NCBI RefSeq assembly: GCF_900112525.1
Contig: NZ_FOMD01000001.1
Location: 124,001-188,000 of the forward strand
Direction: 5' to 3'
DNA length: 64,000 nt
From: Klenkia taihuensis
Lineage (GTDB): Bacteria; Actinomycetota; Actinomycetes; Mycobacteriales; Geodermatophilaceae
How positions within the stretch are numbered: position 1 is the stretch's first letter; every line of letters begins with the position of its first letter. The notes beneath the pieces are model-generated. The model was not told the origin of the DNA. It ran no database searches and worked only from the letters and a program-made list of their open reading frames with translations. A program made the translations under genes and the position numbers. This document shows positions 24,429 through 31,825 of the stretch, piece after piece.

Positions 24429-25409
24429 GTGGCGATCGATCTGGTGGAGCTGCTCGGTGCGGACGGTGCCCGGCGCAGCGCGGACGTGGTCGAGGTGGTC
24501 GGGCCGGCCAGCGTGACCCGGTGGGTCCGCCACGGGCGTCTGCTCCGGCCGCTCCCCGGCGTCCTGGTCCTGCCGTCGCGGGCGGGGACGTGGCGCACCC
24601 GTGCCGCGGCCGCCACCCTCTGGACCGGCGGTCGGCTCTGCGGGCGCAGTGCGCTGTACCTGTCCGACCTGGTGGCCGACCCCGGCCCGCTGGTGCACGT
24701 CGCGGTGGGACCGGCGCGGCACGTGGCCGTCGCGCGGCCGGACTGGCTGCGGGTGCACGTGGGTCCGGCCCCGTCCGGCCCGGTGGCGCAGGGTCTGCCG
24801 ATCACGGCGGACGTCGACTCGCTGCTGACCGCGTGGGGACACGCACACGCCCGTCGCGGCACTCCGCGGGAGGTCGAGGTGGCCCGGGGCGCGGTCATCG
24901 GCGCCTGCCGCAGGAAGCGGGTGGCGGTCGACCACCTGCAGGAGGAGCTGGCGGCGCGGAGCAGGCTGCCGGCGCGGCGGGCGCTCGGCCACCTGCTCGA
25001 GCAGATCGCGCGGGGGTGCCAGAGCGAGTTCGAGATCTGGGGGCTCACCGAGCTCCTGGACGTGCCCGGGTTGCCGCCGGTGCAGCTCCAGTACGCGCTG
25101 CAGACCGCGATCGGGACCGTCCACCTGGACGCCGTGATCGAGGAGGTGCAGCTGGGCATCGAGCTCGACGGGGCCGCCTACCACCGCAGCCCCGACAACT
25201 GGGCCCGGGATCGCCGCCGCGACAGCGCCGTGCTGGCGCGGGGGTGGGTGACGCTCCGCATCGACCACGCCCGCGCCCACCGCGACCCGCCGGCGACGCA
25301 GGAGGAGATCACCCGGGCCCACTGGGCCCGCAAGGCGACGTTGATCGCGCGTCCGCCCCAGCAGCGCGCCGTTGATGGACGGTCATCGATCATCCTGCCG
25401 CCGAAGTGA
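24429..25409 (+). CDS. DUF559 endonuclease-like protein with AbiEi-like N-terminus
   Basis: 326 residues. The N-terminal 80 residues (GPASVTRWVRHGRLLRPLPG, then CGRSALYLSDL) resemble the winged-helix start of AbiEi-type antitoxin proteins. The C-terminal part is a DUF559, Vsr-like PD-(D/E)XK fold: SEFEIWGL, VHLDAVIEEVQLGIELDG with acidic active-site residues, then AYHRSPDNWARDRRRDSAVLARGW. Nuclease activity is predicted from the fold only. The stop codon lies inside the right palindromic end, so the last dozen residues (DGRSSIILPPK) are written by the repeat. No partner toxin or antitoxin is adjacent. Confidence 0.8.
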   Translation: MAIDLVELLGADGARRSADVVEVVGPASVTRWVRHGRLLRPLPGVLVLPSRAGTWRTRAAAATLWTGGRLCGRSALYLSDLVADPGPLVHVAVGPARHVAVARPDWLRVHVGPAPSGPVAQGLPITADVDSLLTAWGHAHARRGTPREVEVARGAVIGACRRKRVAVDHLQEELAARSRLPARRALGHLLEQIARGCQSEFEIWGLTELLDVPGLPPVQLQYALQTAIGTVHLDAVIEEVQLGIELDGAAYHRSPDNWARDRRRDSAVLARGWVTLRIDHARAHRDPPATQEEITRAHWARKATLIARPPQQRAVDGRSSIILPPK

Positions 25410-25432
25410 TCGACCAGCGTCCATCGACGCCC
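25371..25432. repeat. Right palindromic end of the DUF559 unit
   Basis: Its two halves are imperfect inverted copies (GATGGACG..TCGATCA against CGATGGACGC..TCGATCA in reverse). Read in reverse, the outer 30 bases begin GGGCGTCGATGGACGCTG, matching the left end GGGCGTCGATCGACGCTG with one mismatch. The gene's TGA (25407-25409) is inside it. Confidence 0.7.
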
Positions 25433-25436
25433 GACT

Positions 25437-25499
25437 GGTGGGGTGGGTGGGTGGTTGGGGTGGGTGGGTGGTTGGGGTGGGTGGTTGGGGTGGGGTGGG
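25437..25499 (+). repeat. G-rich tandem repeat, strong G-quadruplex candidate
   Basis: About 63 bases built from GGGTGGGTGGTTGG units contain more than eight runs of three or four G. Together with 24204-24236 it forms outward-facing, inverted G/C tracts around the DUF559 unit. Confidence 0.75.
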
Positions 25500-25506
25500 C
25501 GCTCGA

Positions 25507-25713
25507 TCAGTAGAGGAGGTCGGCGCAGGCTTCGCAGGCGTCCTCGTCGGCGCCGTCCCAGGTCTGGTCGACGTCCACGCGGGCGAGGGCACCGCACACC
25601 GCGACCTCACAGGCACCGTCCAGCTCGGACGGGCTGCGGTGCAGCTCCACGGCGTGCCAGATGCCGGTGGTGCGGCCCTGGGCGGCGGCGAGGGTCAGGA
25701 CGAGTTCGCTCAT
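25507..25713 (-). CDS. Small acidic cysteine-containing protein, unknown
   Basis: 68 residues starting MSELVLTLAAAQG, with cysteines in ACEVAVCG and ACEACADLL, the latter a CxxC. Two closely spaced Cys pairs could bind metal or form disulfides. An upstream in-frame start would add 14 low-quality residues. The family is not recognised. Its stop is just seven bases from the end of the G-rich repeat, so it marks the right border of the DUF559 unit. Confidence 0.6.
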   Translation of the reverse strand: MSELVLTLAAAQGRTTGIWHAVELHRSPSELDGACEVAVCGALARVDVDQTWDGADEDACEACADLLY

Positions 25714-25915
25714 GACCCCACCGTCGGCGTCCGCGCAGGGCGCCCGCAGGGACACCGGTCACGAAACCACCCGTCCGGGTTGGTCAGCTCCTGCCCGTCA
25801 AGCGGGATGCCCCGCAGGTCGCCACGGCGTGTCCGCCACCTGGCCGGACCTGGCTGTGACCTGCGGGTTCGCTGGACCGCATGCGCCGGACCGCATGCCG
25901 TGGCACGGTGCGGCC
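25714..25915. other. Intergenic region between divergent genes
   Basis: No gene is seen. A short direct repeat, GGACCGCATGC, occurs at about 25874 and 25888, just before the MBL gene, together with CACGGT six bases before ATG 25916. Confidence 0.3.
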
Positions 25916-26551
25916 ATGCAGCTCACCAAGCACGGGCACGCCTGCGTCGTCCTGTCCGACGGCGACCGCCGCCTGCTCCTGGACCCCGGTGCCTTCACCG
26001 AGGAGTCCGCCTGGGACGGCGCGGGCGCGCTGCTCATCACCCACGAGCACTTCGACCACCTCGACGTCGAGCGCACGAGGCGCGCCCTCGACGCCGACCC
26101 CGCGCTGGAGGTGTGGACCAACCGCTCGGTCGCCGAGCAGCTGGACGCCGGCCAGCGGGTGCACGTCGTGGGCCACGGCGACGCGTTCACCGCCGCCGGG
26201 TTCGACGTCGCGGTGCAGGGCGAGTGGCACGCGGTCATCCACCCCGACATCCCGCGCATCGCCAACGTCGGCTTCCTGGTCGACGGCCGGGTGTTCCACC
26301 CCGGCGACGCGCTCACCGTCCCCGAGGGCGGCGTCGAGACCCTGCTGCTCCCGCTGCACGCCCCGTGGTCGAAGACCGGTGAGCTGATCGACTACGTGCG
26401 CGAGGTGCAGCCGTCGCGGTCCTACGCCGTGCACGACGGGCTGCTGAACGAGACCGGGCTGATGGTCGGGGCGAACTTCCTCGGCGAGAACGGTCCCGGC
26501 GTCCCCGGCGAGTACGCGCGCATCGCGCCTGGGGAGTCGGTCACGGTCTGA
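25916..26551 (+). CDS. MBL-fold metal-dependent hydrolase (UlaG-like)
   Basis: 211 residues of metallo-beta-lactamase fold. The metal motif HEHFDHLD (THEHFDHLDVERTRRAL) is intact and a second histidine set follows (EWHAVIHPD, FHPGDALTVPEGG, HAPWSKTGE). This compact form resembles UlaG-type or small MBL hydrolases of unknown substrate. ATG 25916 follows CACGGT by six bases; an ATG nine residues upstream is also in frame. Confidence 0.85.
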   Translation: MQLTKHGHACVVLSDGDRRLLLDPGAFTEESAWDGAGALLITHEHFDHLDVERTRRALDADPALEVWTNRSVAEQLDAGQRVHVVGHGDAFTAAGFDVAVQGEWHAVIHPDIPRIANVGFLVDGRVFHPGDALTVPEGGVETLLLPLHAPWSKTGELIDYVREVQPSRSYAVHDGLLNETGLMVGANFLGENGPGVPGEYARIAPGESVTV

Positions 26552-26572
26552 GTCATCGCCGCCGGGCACGGG

Positions 26573-26578
26573 TAGGGG
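26573..26578 (+). promoter_or_regulatory. -10 element of the 96-residue protein gene
   Basis: TAGGGG, seven bases before ATG 26586, fits a leaderless transcript. Confidence 0.4.
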
Positions 26579-26585
26579 CCCACGC

Positions 26586-26876
26586 ATGAGCAGCCCCACC
26601 GCGAACGAGGACTACGACATCGAGCCCCAGGGGGACGGGCAGTACGTCGTCCGCCTCACCGACGGCGAGGAGACGATGGAGACCTGGTTCCGGCTCACGC
26701 CCGAGGCGCTGGCCGAGCTGGGGGTCGACGCCGGCGACGAGGCCGACCTGGTCGAGCGCACCGTGGTGTTCCTGCGCAAGCACCAGGAGGTCCCCGACTT
26801 CCCCGACATCGTGGAGATCGAGGACGTGCTGGCGACCTACCCCGACTACCGGGAGGCCGTCACCAGCGACCGGTGA
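26586..26876 (+). CDS. Acidic 96-residue protein, unknown
   Basis: An acidic single-domain protein (SSPTANEDYDIEPQGDGQYVV..., ending DVLATYPDYREAVTSDR). It has the look of a conserved actinobacterial hypothetical with beta strands followed by helices. No motif points to activity. Its 3' end overlaps the convergent alpha/beta hydrolase by 17 bases. Confidence 0.65.
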   Translation: MSSPTANEDYDIEPQGDGQYVVRLTDGEETMETWFRLTPEALAELGVDAGDEADLVERTVVFLRKHQEVPDFPDIVEIEDVLATYPDYREAVTSDR

Positions 26877-27948
26877 GCCGGGGCGCCAGCCAGCGCGCCA
26901 CGGCCAGGTACTTCTCGTCGGCGTGGTTGTCGACGCAGTGGTCGCCGTCGGGCCACTCCTGCCAGGTGCGGTCGGCCGAGGCGGCCAGGTCGTGCAGGTG
27001 CCGGGCGTTGGCCACCTTGAACACCGCGTCGCGGGTGCCGTGCTGCACCAGCAGCGGGCAGGTCAGCCCGGCGAGGGTGGCGGCGTCGAGCTCGAGGTCG
27101 TCCATCAGCGTGCGGGACGCCTCGGGGTCCAGGCCCAGCATGGCCTGCACCTTGGCCAGGAACCGCGGGAACCGGGTGTGCGTCTCGGCCGGGCGCACCG
27201 TGCCGCCGGTGACCACGCAGGCGGCGATCCGCGGGTCCTGGGCGGCCAGCAGGGCGGCCAGGTGGCCGCCCATGCTGTTGCCCCACACCGCGACCCGGTC
27301 GCCCAGGCGGGGGTCGGCCAGCACGTGGTCGACCGCCGCGGACAGCGCCAGCCGGACGTCGCGGTCCAGGTGCAGGCCGCCGAGCACCCGGGTCTCGCCC
27401 TGCCCGGGCGCATCGAGCAGGAACAGCGCCACGCCCCGGTCGCGGACCAGCTCGGCGCCGGCGGCGTACTCCTCGCGCCAGGCGTCGATGCCGCCGAGCA
27501 CCACCACCACCGGCGGGCGGACGACGCCGGCCGGGCGCAATAGCCAGCCGCGCAGGCTGCGGCCCCGCCACGGCACGAGCACGTGCTCGGCCGGCGGGTC
27601 CAGCAGGGCGCCGGCCCGGCCGAAGGCGTCGACCAGGTCGCGGTAGAGCACCCGCTTGGCCGCGCCGTCCTCCAGCGGCACCTGGCCGAAGCTGTAGCAC
27701 GTCGCGGCGCGCAGGAAGCGGTCGCGCGCGGTCGCCCGGTCACCGGCCTCGATGGCCGCCATCGCCGCGGCGGTGTGCCGGCGGGCCAGCCGGGAGGCGA
27801 CCTCGGACCACGCCGATCCGGCGCTGACGCGGGCGTGCAGCTCGTCGGCGTCGGCGGCCTGCATGCCGTTGCCGACCAGCCGGTGCCGGGGCATGGCCCG
27901 GATGAGGGCGGCCGCCGCCCGCTGCCACTCCAGTGCGTGCGCGGTCAC
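26860..27948 (-). CDS. Alpha/beta hydrolase (FrsA/DUF1100-like esterase)
   Basis: 362 residues. A helical N-terminal region of about 100 residues (ATARDRFLRAATCYSFGQVPL) precedes an alpha/beta hydrolase domain with nucleophile elbow GNSMGG, DAPGQGE oxyanion region, HGTRDAVF acid region and a terminal DGDHCVDNH histidine. This matches dienelactone hydrolase/FrsA-type esterases, in which the N-terminal helices form a lid. The GTG at 27948 was chosen from the fit of the N-terminus; the frame is open upstream. Confidence 0.85.
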   Translation of the reverse strand: MTAHALEWQRAAAALIRAMPRHRLVGNGMQAADADELHARVSAGSAWSEVASRLARRHTAAAMAAIEAGDRATARDRFLRAATCYSFGQVPLEDGAAKRVLYRDLVDAFGRAGALLDPPAEHVLVPWRGRSLRGWLLRPAGVVRPPVVVVLGGIDAWREEYAAGAELVRDRGVALFLLDAPGQGETRVLGGLHLDRDVRLALSAAVDHVLADPRLGDRVAVWGNSMGGHLAALLAAQDPRIAACVVTGGTVRPAETHTRFPRFLAKVQAMLGLDPEASRTLMDDLELDAATLAGLTCPLLVQHGTRDAVFKVANARHLHDLAASADRTWQEWPDGDHCVDNHADEKYLAVARWLAPRLTGRW

Positions 27949-27989
27949 ACGAGACCAACGCCCGGGCGCGGGGAGGGTTCCCCGGCTGG

Positions 27990-28463
27990 TCAGCCCTCCG
28001 CGAGCGCCTGCTCCAGGTGGGCGGGCAGCTTGGCCAGCTCGCCGTCGACCGTGCGCTCGACCAGCCGCTGCAGGGAGCTGCGCTGCAGGAGGCGGACCAG
28101 CCGCGACCCCCGGGCCGGCTCGTGGGTGACGGTGATCGTGACGTCGGTGCCCTCGGCGCCGCCCTTGCCGGCGTCGGCCAGCTCGATCCGCGTCGTCCAG
28201 GTCTCCGGGGTCAGCTCCAGCTTCGTGACCACCACGCGGGCCGGCCGCCACTCCACGATCGTGCCGCGCGGGGCGCCGTCCCTGGGGCTCGCGCCCTCGG
28301 CGAGCTCACCGGGCGCGCAGACGAACGTCGTCCCGGTGCCGACGGGGCCGGACACCACGTAGGAGACGTCGCAGACCGCGCAGTAGGGGTGCAGGACCGC
28401 CAGCGCGCGCCAGACGTCCTCCCGGCGTTGGGGCACCCGGCGGGTGCCGCTGGCAGTGGTCAC
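27990..28463 (-). CDS. SRPBCC-family protein
   Basis: 157 residues with an SRPBCC/polyketide-cyclase layout: PQRREDVWRALAVLHPYCAVCDV, a long beta section (VVVTKLELTPETWTTRIELAD) and a final amphipathic helix (LQRLVERTVDGELAKLPAHLEQAL). Likely a small-molecule binding protein. GTG 28463 is fixed by TACCGT seven bases upstream. Confidence 0.75.
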   Translation of the reverse strand: MTTASGTRRVPQRREDVWRALAVLHPYCAVCDVSYVVSGPVGTGTTFVCAPGELAEGASPRDGAPRGTIVEWRPARVVVTKLELTPETWTTRIELADAGKGGAEGTDVTITVTHEPARGSRLVRLLQRSSLQRLVERTVDGELAKLPAHLEQALAEG

Positions 28464-28470
28464 GACGACG

Positions 28471-28476
28471 ACGGTA
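28471..28476 (-). promoter_or_regulatory. -10 element of the SRPBCC gene
   Basis: TACCGT, exactly seven bases before GTG 28463, gives a leaderless configuration. Confidence 0.5.
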
Positions 28477-28498
28477 GGACGCCGACCTGCGGCACGGG

Positions 28499-29236
28499 TC
28501 AGCGGCCGCCGACCGACACCTCGAACTCCACCTGGCTGACGTCGGGGCGCAGCCGGGAGAACGAGTGCACCAGCGGGTTGCCGAACCCGTCGAACACGGT
28601 CGTGCGGACCACCAGCAGCGGTGACCCGGCCACGACCTGCAGCACCTCGGCCTCCTCGGCGGCCGCGGTGCCCACGTCGACGACGATCCGGGCCCGGGCG
28701 AGGTCGGCCTCGTACTCGCGGCGCAGGAACTCGTAGAGCGAGCCGTGCCCGAAGTCCTCGGTGGCCGCCTTGGGGTAGTCCTCGGCCGGGAGGAACGAGC
28801 GCACGACGTGGTTGGGCAGCCCGTCGACCGACCGCAGCCGGACCAGCTCGACGACCTGGTCGGCGGGCTCGAGCCGCAGCTCGGCGGCGACCGCGGCCGG
28901 GGCGGTGAGCACCTGCTGGCCCAGCACCGTGGTGCCGACCTGGGCGCCCTGCTCGGTCATCACCGAGTGGAAGCCGGCGATGCGGTGCACGAAGCTCTCG
29001 CGGTACTCGTGCCGGATGCCGGGGCGGGTGACGTAGGTGCCCCGGCCCTGCTCGCGCACCAGGTGGCCGTCGGCGACCAGTCCGTCCACGGCCCGGCGCA
29101 GGGTGATCCGGCTGACGCCGTACTCGGCGCACAGCACCGGCTCGGGCGGGAGGAGCGCGTGCTCGGGCATCTCCAGCACCCGGCGCCGCAGGTGCTCGCG
29201 GACGGCCAGGTACTTGGGTCCGGTGTCCGCGCTCAC
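28499..29236 (-). CDS. GntR-family regulator, HutC subfamily
   Basis: 245 residues. The GntR winged helix (YLAVREHLRRRVLEM, LLPPEPVLCAEYGVSRITLR, DGLVADGHLVREQGRGTYV) is followed by a UTRA effector domain with RSFLPAEDYP and a C-terminal FSRLRPDVSQVEFEV. HutC/UTRA members sense sugars, amino acids or phosphorylated metabolites. GTG 29236 lies seven bases after TACCTT. A perfect palindrome, GACGTCCGGACGTC (29261-29274), upstream of the -10 is a likely self-binding site. Confidence 0.9.
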   Translation of the reverse strand: MSADTGPKYLAVREHLRRRVLEMPEHALLPPEPVLCAEYGVSRITLRRAVDGLVADGHLVREQGRGTYVTRPGIRHEYRESFVHRIAGFHSVMTEQGAQVGTTVLGQQVLTAPAAVAAELRLEPADQVVELVRLRSVDGLPNHVVRSFLPAEDYPKAATEDFGHGSLYEFLRREYEADLARARIVVDVGTAAAEEAEVLQVVAGSPLLVVRTTVFDGFGNPLVHSFSRLRPDVSQVEFEVSVGGR

Positions 29237-29243
29237 GACCGGA

Positions 29244-29274
29244 AAGGTACTCGATCGCAAGACGTCCGGACGTC
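29244..29274 (-). promoter_or_regulatory. Promoter and candidate operator of the GntR gene
   Basis: TACCTT (29244-29249) is the -10. The perfect 14-bp palindrome GACGTCCGGACGTC covers 29261-29274, where the -35 would lie, and suits a dimeric GntR repressor. Confidence 0.5.
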
Positions 29275-29325
29275 ATGACGAGTGCACCCCGGCGCGACCC
29301 CCTCCCCGGCGGGATCTCGGGGAGC

Positions 29326-29349
29326 TAGCATTCCGGAACACCCTGTTCC
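29326..29349 (+). promoter_or_regulatory. Promoter and operator of the first TetR gene
   Basis: TAGCAT (29326-29331) as -10 is followed at once by GGAACACCCTGTTCC (29335-29349), a perfect 6-bp-arm inverted repeat at the expected transcription start. AGGAGG sits seven bases before ATG 29371. The layout indicates autorepression. Confidence 0.55.
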
Positions 29350-29370
29350 AGAGTCGCAGGAGGCCCTGGC

Positions 29371-29976
29371 ATGACCAGCCGGACCGCGCCACCGGCCCCC
29401 CGTCCGGTCGGCCGACCGAGGGACCCGGCCCTGGACGTGGCGATCCTGGACGCCGCGCTCGAGCTGCTGTGCGAGGGCGGCCTCGACGCCTGCGCCCTCG
29501 ACGAGGTGGCCCGCCGGGCCGGCGTCGGCAAGGCGACCATCTACCGGCGCTGGCGCAGCAAGGACGACCTCGTCCGTGACGCCTTCGGCAGCACCGAGCC
29601 CGACCTGGTCCCCGAGGACGGCGGCGCGCTCACCGCCGACTCGGGGGCGTTGCTGCACGCCCTGGCCGGTGCGCTGGCCTCGCCGCGCGCCCGGGCGTGG
29701 CGGCGCACGGTGCCGGCGCTGGGGCCGGCCGCCCCGCTGCAGGCCGACCTGCCCGCCGGACCGGTCGGCGACTGGCCGGCCGCGGTCTGGGCCGTGGTCG
29801 ACCGGGCGGAGACGCGCGGCGACGTCCCCGCCGGCGCGTTCCCGGTGCTCGCCCTGGAGGCCGCCGGCGCCGTGCTGGTCGCCCGGTGGCTGACCGGTGC
29901 CGACCCGGCCGAGGTCGCCGACGCCCTCGTCGCCGAGCTGCTGGCCGCCGTCGTCGCCCCGAACCTGGCCCGCTGA
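29371..29976 (+). CDS. TetR-family regulator
   Basis: 201 residues; N-terminal HTH VAILDAALELLCEGGLDACA, LDEVARRAGVGKATIYRRW, SKDDLVRDAF, and a TetR_C-type helical effector domain. The sequence GVGKATIYRRW is typical of the AcrR-like branch that often controls efflux or lipid genes. Its own operator lies upstream. A second TetR gene follows 47 bases downstream in the same direction. Confidence 0.9.
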   Translation: MTSRTAPPAPRPVGRPRDPALDVAILDAALELLCEGGLDACALDEVARRAGVGKATIYRRWRSKDDLVRDAFGSTEPDLVPEDGGALTADSGALLHALAGALASPRARAWRRTVPALGPAAPLQADLPAGPVGDWPAAVWAVVDRAETRGDVPAGAFPVLALEAAGAVLVARWLTGADPAEVADALVAELLAAVVAPNLAR

Positions 29977-30023
29977 CGGCCCTGTCGGCCGCGCGCTGGC
30001 CCGCGACCTGCGACGATGCGCAG

Positions 30024-30599
30024 GTGGCACAACAGGACTGGCGAGCTCTGAAACGCGACGCCACGCGCCGCCGGCTCACCGAGTCCGCCTACGAGCTGAT
30101 CGCCGAGCACGGCTACGAGGCGGTCTCGGTGGCCGACATCGCCGAGGCGGCCGACGTCTCGGTGCCCACCTTCTACGCCTACTTCCGCACCAAGGAGCAC
30201 GTGGTGCTCCCCGACCAGGACCTCGCCTGGATCAGCGGCCACCTCTCCCGCACGCCGGCCGACCTGCCGCTGCCGGAGCGGATCCGCGTCGGGTTGCACG
30301 CGATCGTGGCCGAGATCGAGCAGCACGCCCGCGCGGAGTCGATCCGTCGCTGGGAGCTGGTGCGCGCCGAGCCGGCCCTGCGCCGCCGCGCCTACGAGCG
30401 CGAGCGGGCGTCGGCGGGTGCGCTCGCCGAGGTCCTCGGCGTCGACCTGGCCACCTCCGAGGGCGCGGCCGACGTCGTGGTGCTGTCGGCCTGCCTGAGC
30501 GCGTCGACGACGGCGTTCCTGCGCTGGGCCGGGACCAGCGGGACCCGGCCGCTCGTCGAGCTGATCGACGAGGCGTTCACCGCCCTCCGGTCCATCTGA
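30024..30599 (+). CDS. TetR-family regulator
   Basis: 191 residues; HTH DATRRRLTESAYELIAEHG, VSVADIAEAADVSVPTFYAYF, TKEHVVLP. The effector domain is rich in Ala/Arg helices. GTG 30024 (VAQQDWRAL) is chosen since the HTH begins soon after, with a weak GACGAT six bases upstream. It shares little sequence with the preceding TetR beyond the HTH, so the pair is not a recent duplication. The target is unknown; the convergent neighbour is a metallophosphoesterase. Confidence 0.87.
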   Translation: MAQQDWRALKRDATRRRLTESAYELIAEHGYEAVSVADIAEAADVSVPTFYAYFRTKEHVVLPDQDLAWISGHLSRTPADLPLPERIRVGLHAIVAEIEQHARAESIRRWELVRAEPALRRRAYERERASAGALAEVLGVDLATSEGAADVVVLSACLSASTTAFLRWAGTSGTRPLVELIDEAFTALRSI

Positions 30600-30600
30600 G

Positions 30601-31815
30601 CTAGAGCGGCTGCAGCTCGATCACGGTCACCTCGGGGCGGGCGCCCACCCGCATCGGCGGGCCCCAGTAGCCCGCACCGGCGGTGACGTAGAGCTGCGTG
30701 TCGCCTTGCTGCGACAGGCCCTCGACCGCGGGCTGGTCCAGCAGCACGGCGTAGTCGAAGGGCCACAGCTGCCCGCCGTGGGTGTGCCCGGACAGCTGCA
30801 GGTCCACCCCCGCCGCCCGGGCCTGCTCCACCTGCACCGGCTGGTGGGCCAGCAGCACCACCGGCCGGCTGTCGTCGCGGCCGTCGAGGGCGGCGTCGAG
30901 GTCGGCGCCGTGGCCGGGCAGCCCGGAGGCCGCCGCCGTCCGGTCGTCGATGCCGGCCAGGTCGAACACCGCCCCGCCGCGGCCGAGCTCCACCCGCTCG
31001 TTGCGCAGCACGTCCACGCCCAGGGTGGGCAGGTGGCGCAACCACTCCTCGGTGTCGGGCACGAAGTACTCGTGGTTGCCGGTCACGAAGAACGCGCCCT
31101 GCCGGCTGACCAGGTCGCCCAGCGGCGCGACCTCCTCGCGCAGCTCGGCCAGCGACCCGTCGACCAGGTCGCCGACGACGGCGACGACGTCGGGCTGCTG
31201 GGCGTTGACCGTCTCCACCAGCCGCTCGAACCGGCGTCCGCCGTAGGTCGCGGACAGGTGGCCGTCGGAGAAGGTGACGATCCGGTAGCCGGCCAGCTCC
31301 GGGGCCAGGCCCGCCAGCCGGATCGGCACCCGCCGCACCAGCGGCGCGGAGTTCGCCGCCCACAGCCCGTACCCGGCGGTGCCCACCGCCGCGACGCCGG
31401 CGGTGACCGCCAGCGACCGTGCCAGGAACAGCCGCCGCGAGACGTCCGCGGGCCCGGGCGCGGGGTCCTCGGCCGCCGCCGGCTCGGGCGCGGGCTCCGG
31501 TGCCGGGGCCGGGGCGCGTCGCTGCCGGGCCCGGAGCACCCAGCGCACCGGCTCGAGCACCAGCAGCGCCAGGAACAGGTAGAACGCCAGCCCGAGCCAG
31601 GTGTAGCCGACCCAGTCCAGCGGCGTCTGCACCGCGTAGGGCAGCGACCGCCGGCCGACCACGGCCGCCACGACCAGGACGGCCAGGACGACGACCGCGA
31701 CGGTCAGCCACCGGCGGAGCACCCCCGGGCGGGTGGTGCTGCGCACGAGCCGGAACCAGAGGAACCCGTGCAGCAGCACCATCGCTAGGGAGACGACGGC
31801 ACCGAAGGCGATCAC
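30601..31815 (-). CDS. Membrane metallophosphoesterase (YkuE-like)
   Basis: 404 residues. Three N-terminal membrane helices (about 1-95) and a fourth near 130-150 anchor a calcineurin-like phosphoesterase domain. Metal motifs are FSDGHLS, GDLVDG, GNHEYF, LLAHQP and SGHTHGGQLWPF. The usual D-x-H (SDTHLG) is present as SDGHLS. YkuE relatives act at the membrane on lipid-A-like or other phosphoesters; the substrate here is unknown. The linker between helices is Pro/Ala/Glu rich. Confidence 0.88.
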   Translation of the reverse strand: MIAFGAVVSLAMVLLHGFLWFRLVRSTTRPGVLRRWLTVAVVVLAVLVVAAVVGRRSLPYAVQTPLDWVGYTWLGLAFYLFLALLVLEPVRWVLRARQRRAPAPAPEPAPEPAAAEDPAPGPADVSRRLFLARSLAVTAGVAAVGTAGYGLWAANSAPLVRRVPIRLAGLAPELAGYRIVTFSDGHLSATYGGRRFERLVETVNAQQPDVVAVVGDLVDGSLAELREEVAPLGDLVSRQGAFFVTGNHEYFVPDTEEWLRHLPTLGVDVLRNERVELGRGGAVFDLAGIDDRTAAASGLPGHGADLDAALDGRDDSRPVVLLAHQPVQVEQARAAGVDLQLSGHTHGGQLWPFDYAVLLDQPAVEGLSQQGDTQLYVTAGAGYWGPPMRVGARPEVTVIELQPL

Positions 31816-31825
31816 GGTGCCAGTG

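Noticed and set aside
20768-25159. Very long open frame on the minus strand opposite the thiolase operon and DUF559 gene
   Set aside because: Its composition is Ser/Arg/Pro-rich shadow coding typical of antisense frames in high-GC DNA. The plus-strand genes have clear family motifs; only its end, furA, is real.
24429-25409. DUF559/AbiEi-like gene as one half of a type IV toxin-antitoxin pair
   Set aside because: No AbiEii-like nucleotidyltransferase adjoins; the neighbours are an enoyl-CoA hydratase and a 68-residue protein.
25437-25499. G-rich tandem repeat as a CRISPR array
   Set aside because: No repeat-spacer alternation; units are contiguous and no cas gene is near.
29371-30599. Tandem TetR genes as a recent duplication
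   Set aside because: Outside the HTH the two proteins show no clear similarity.
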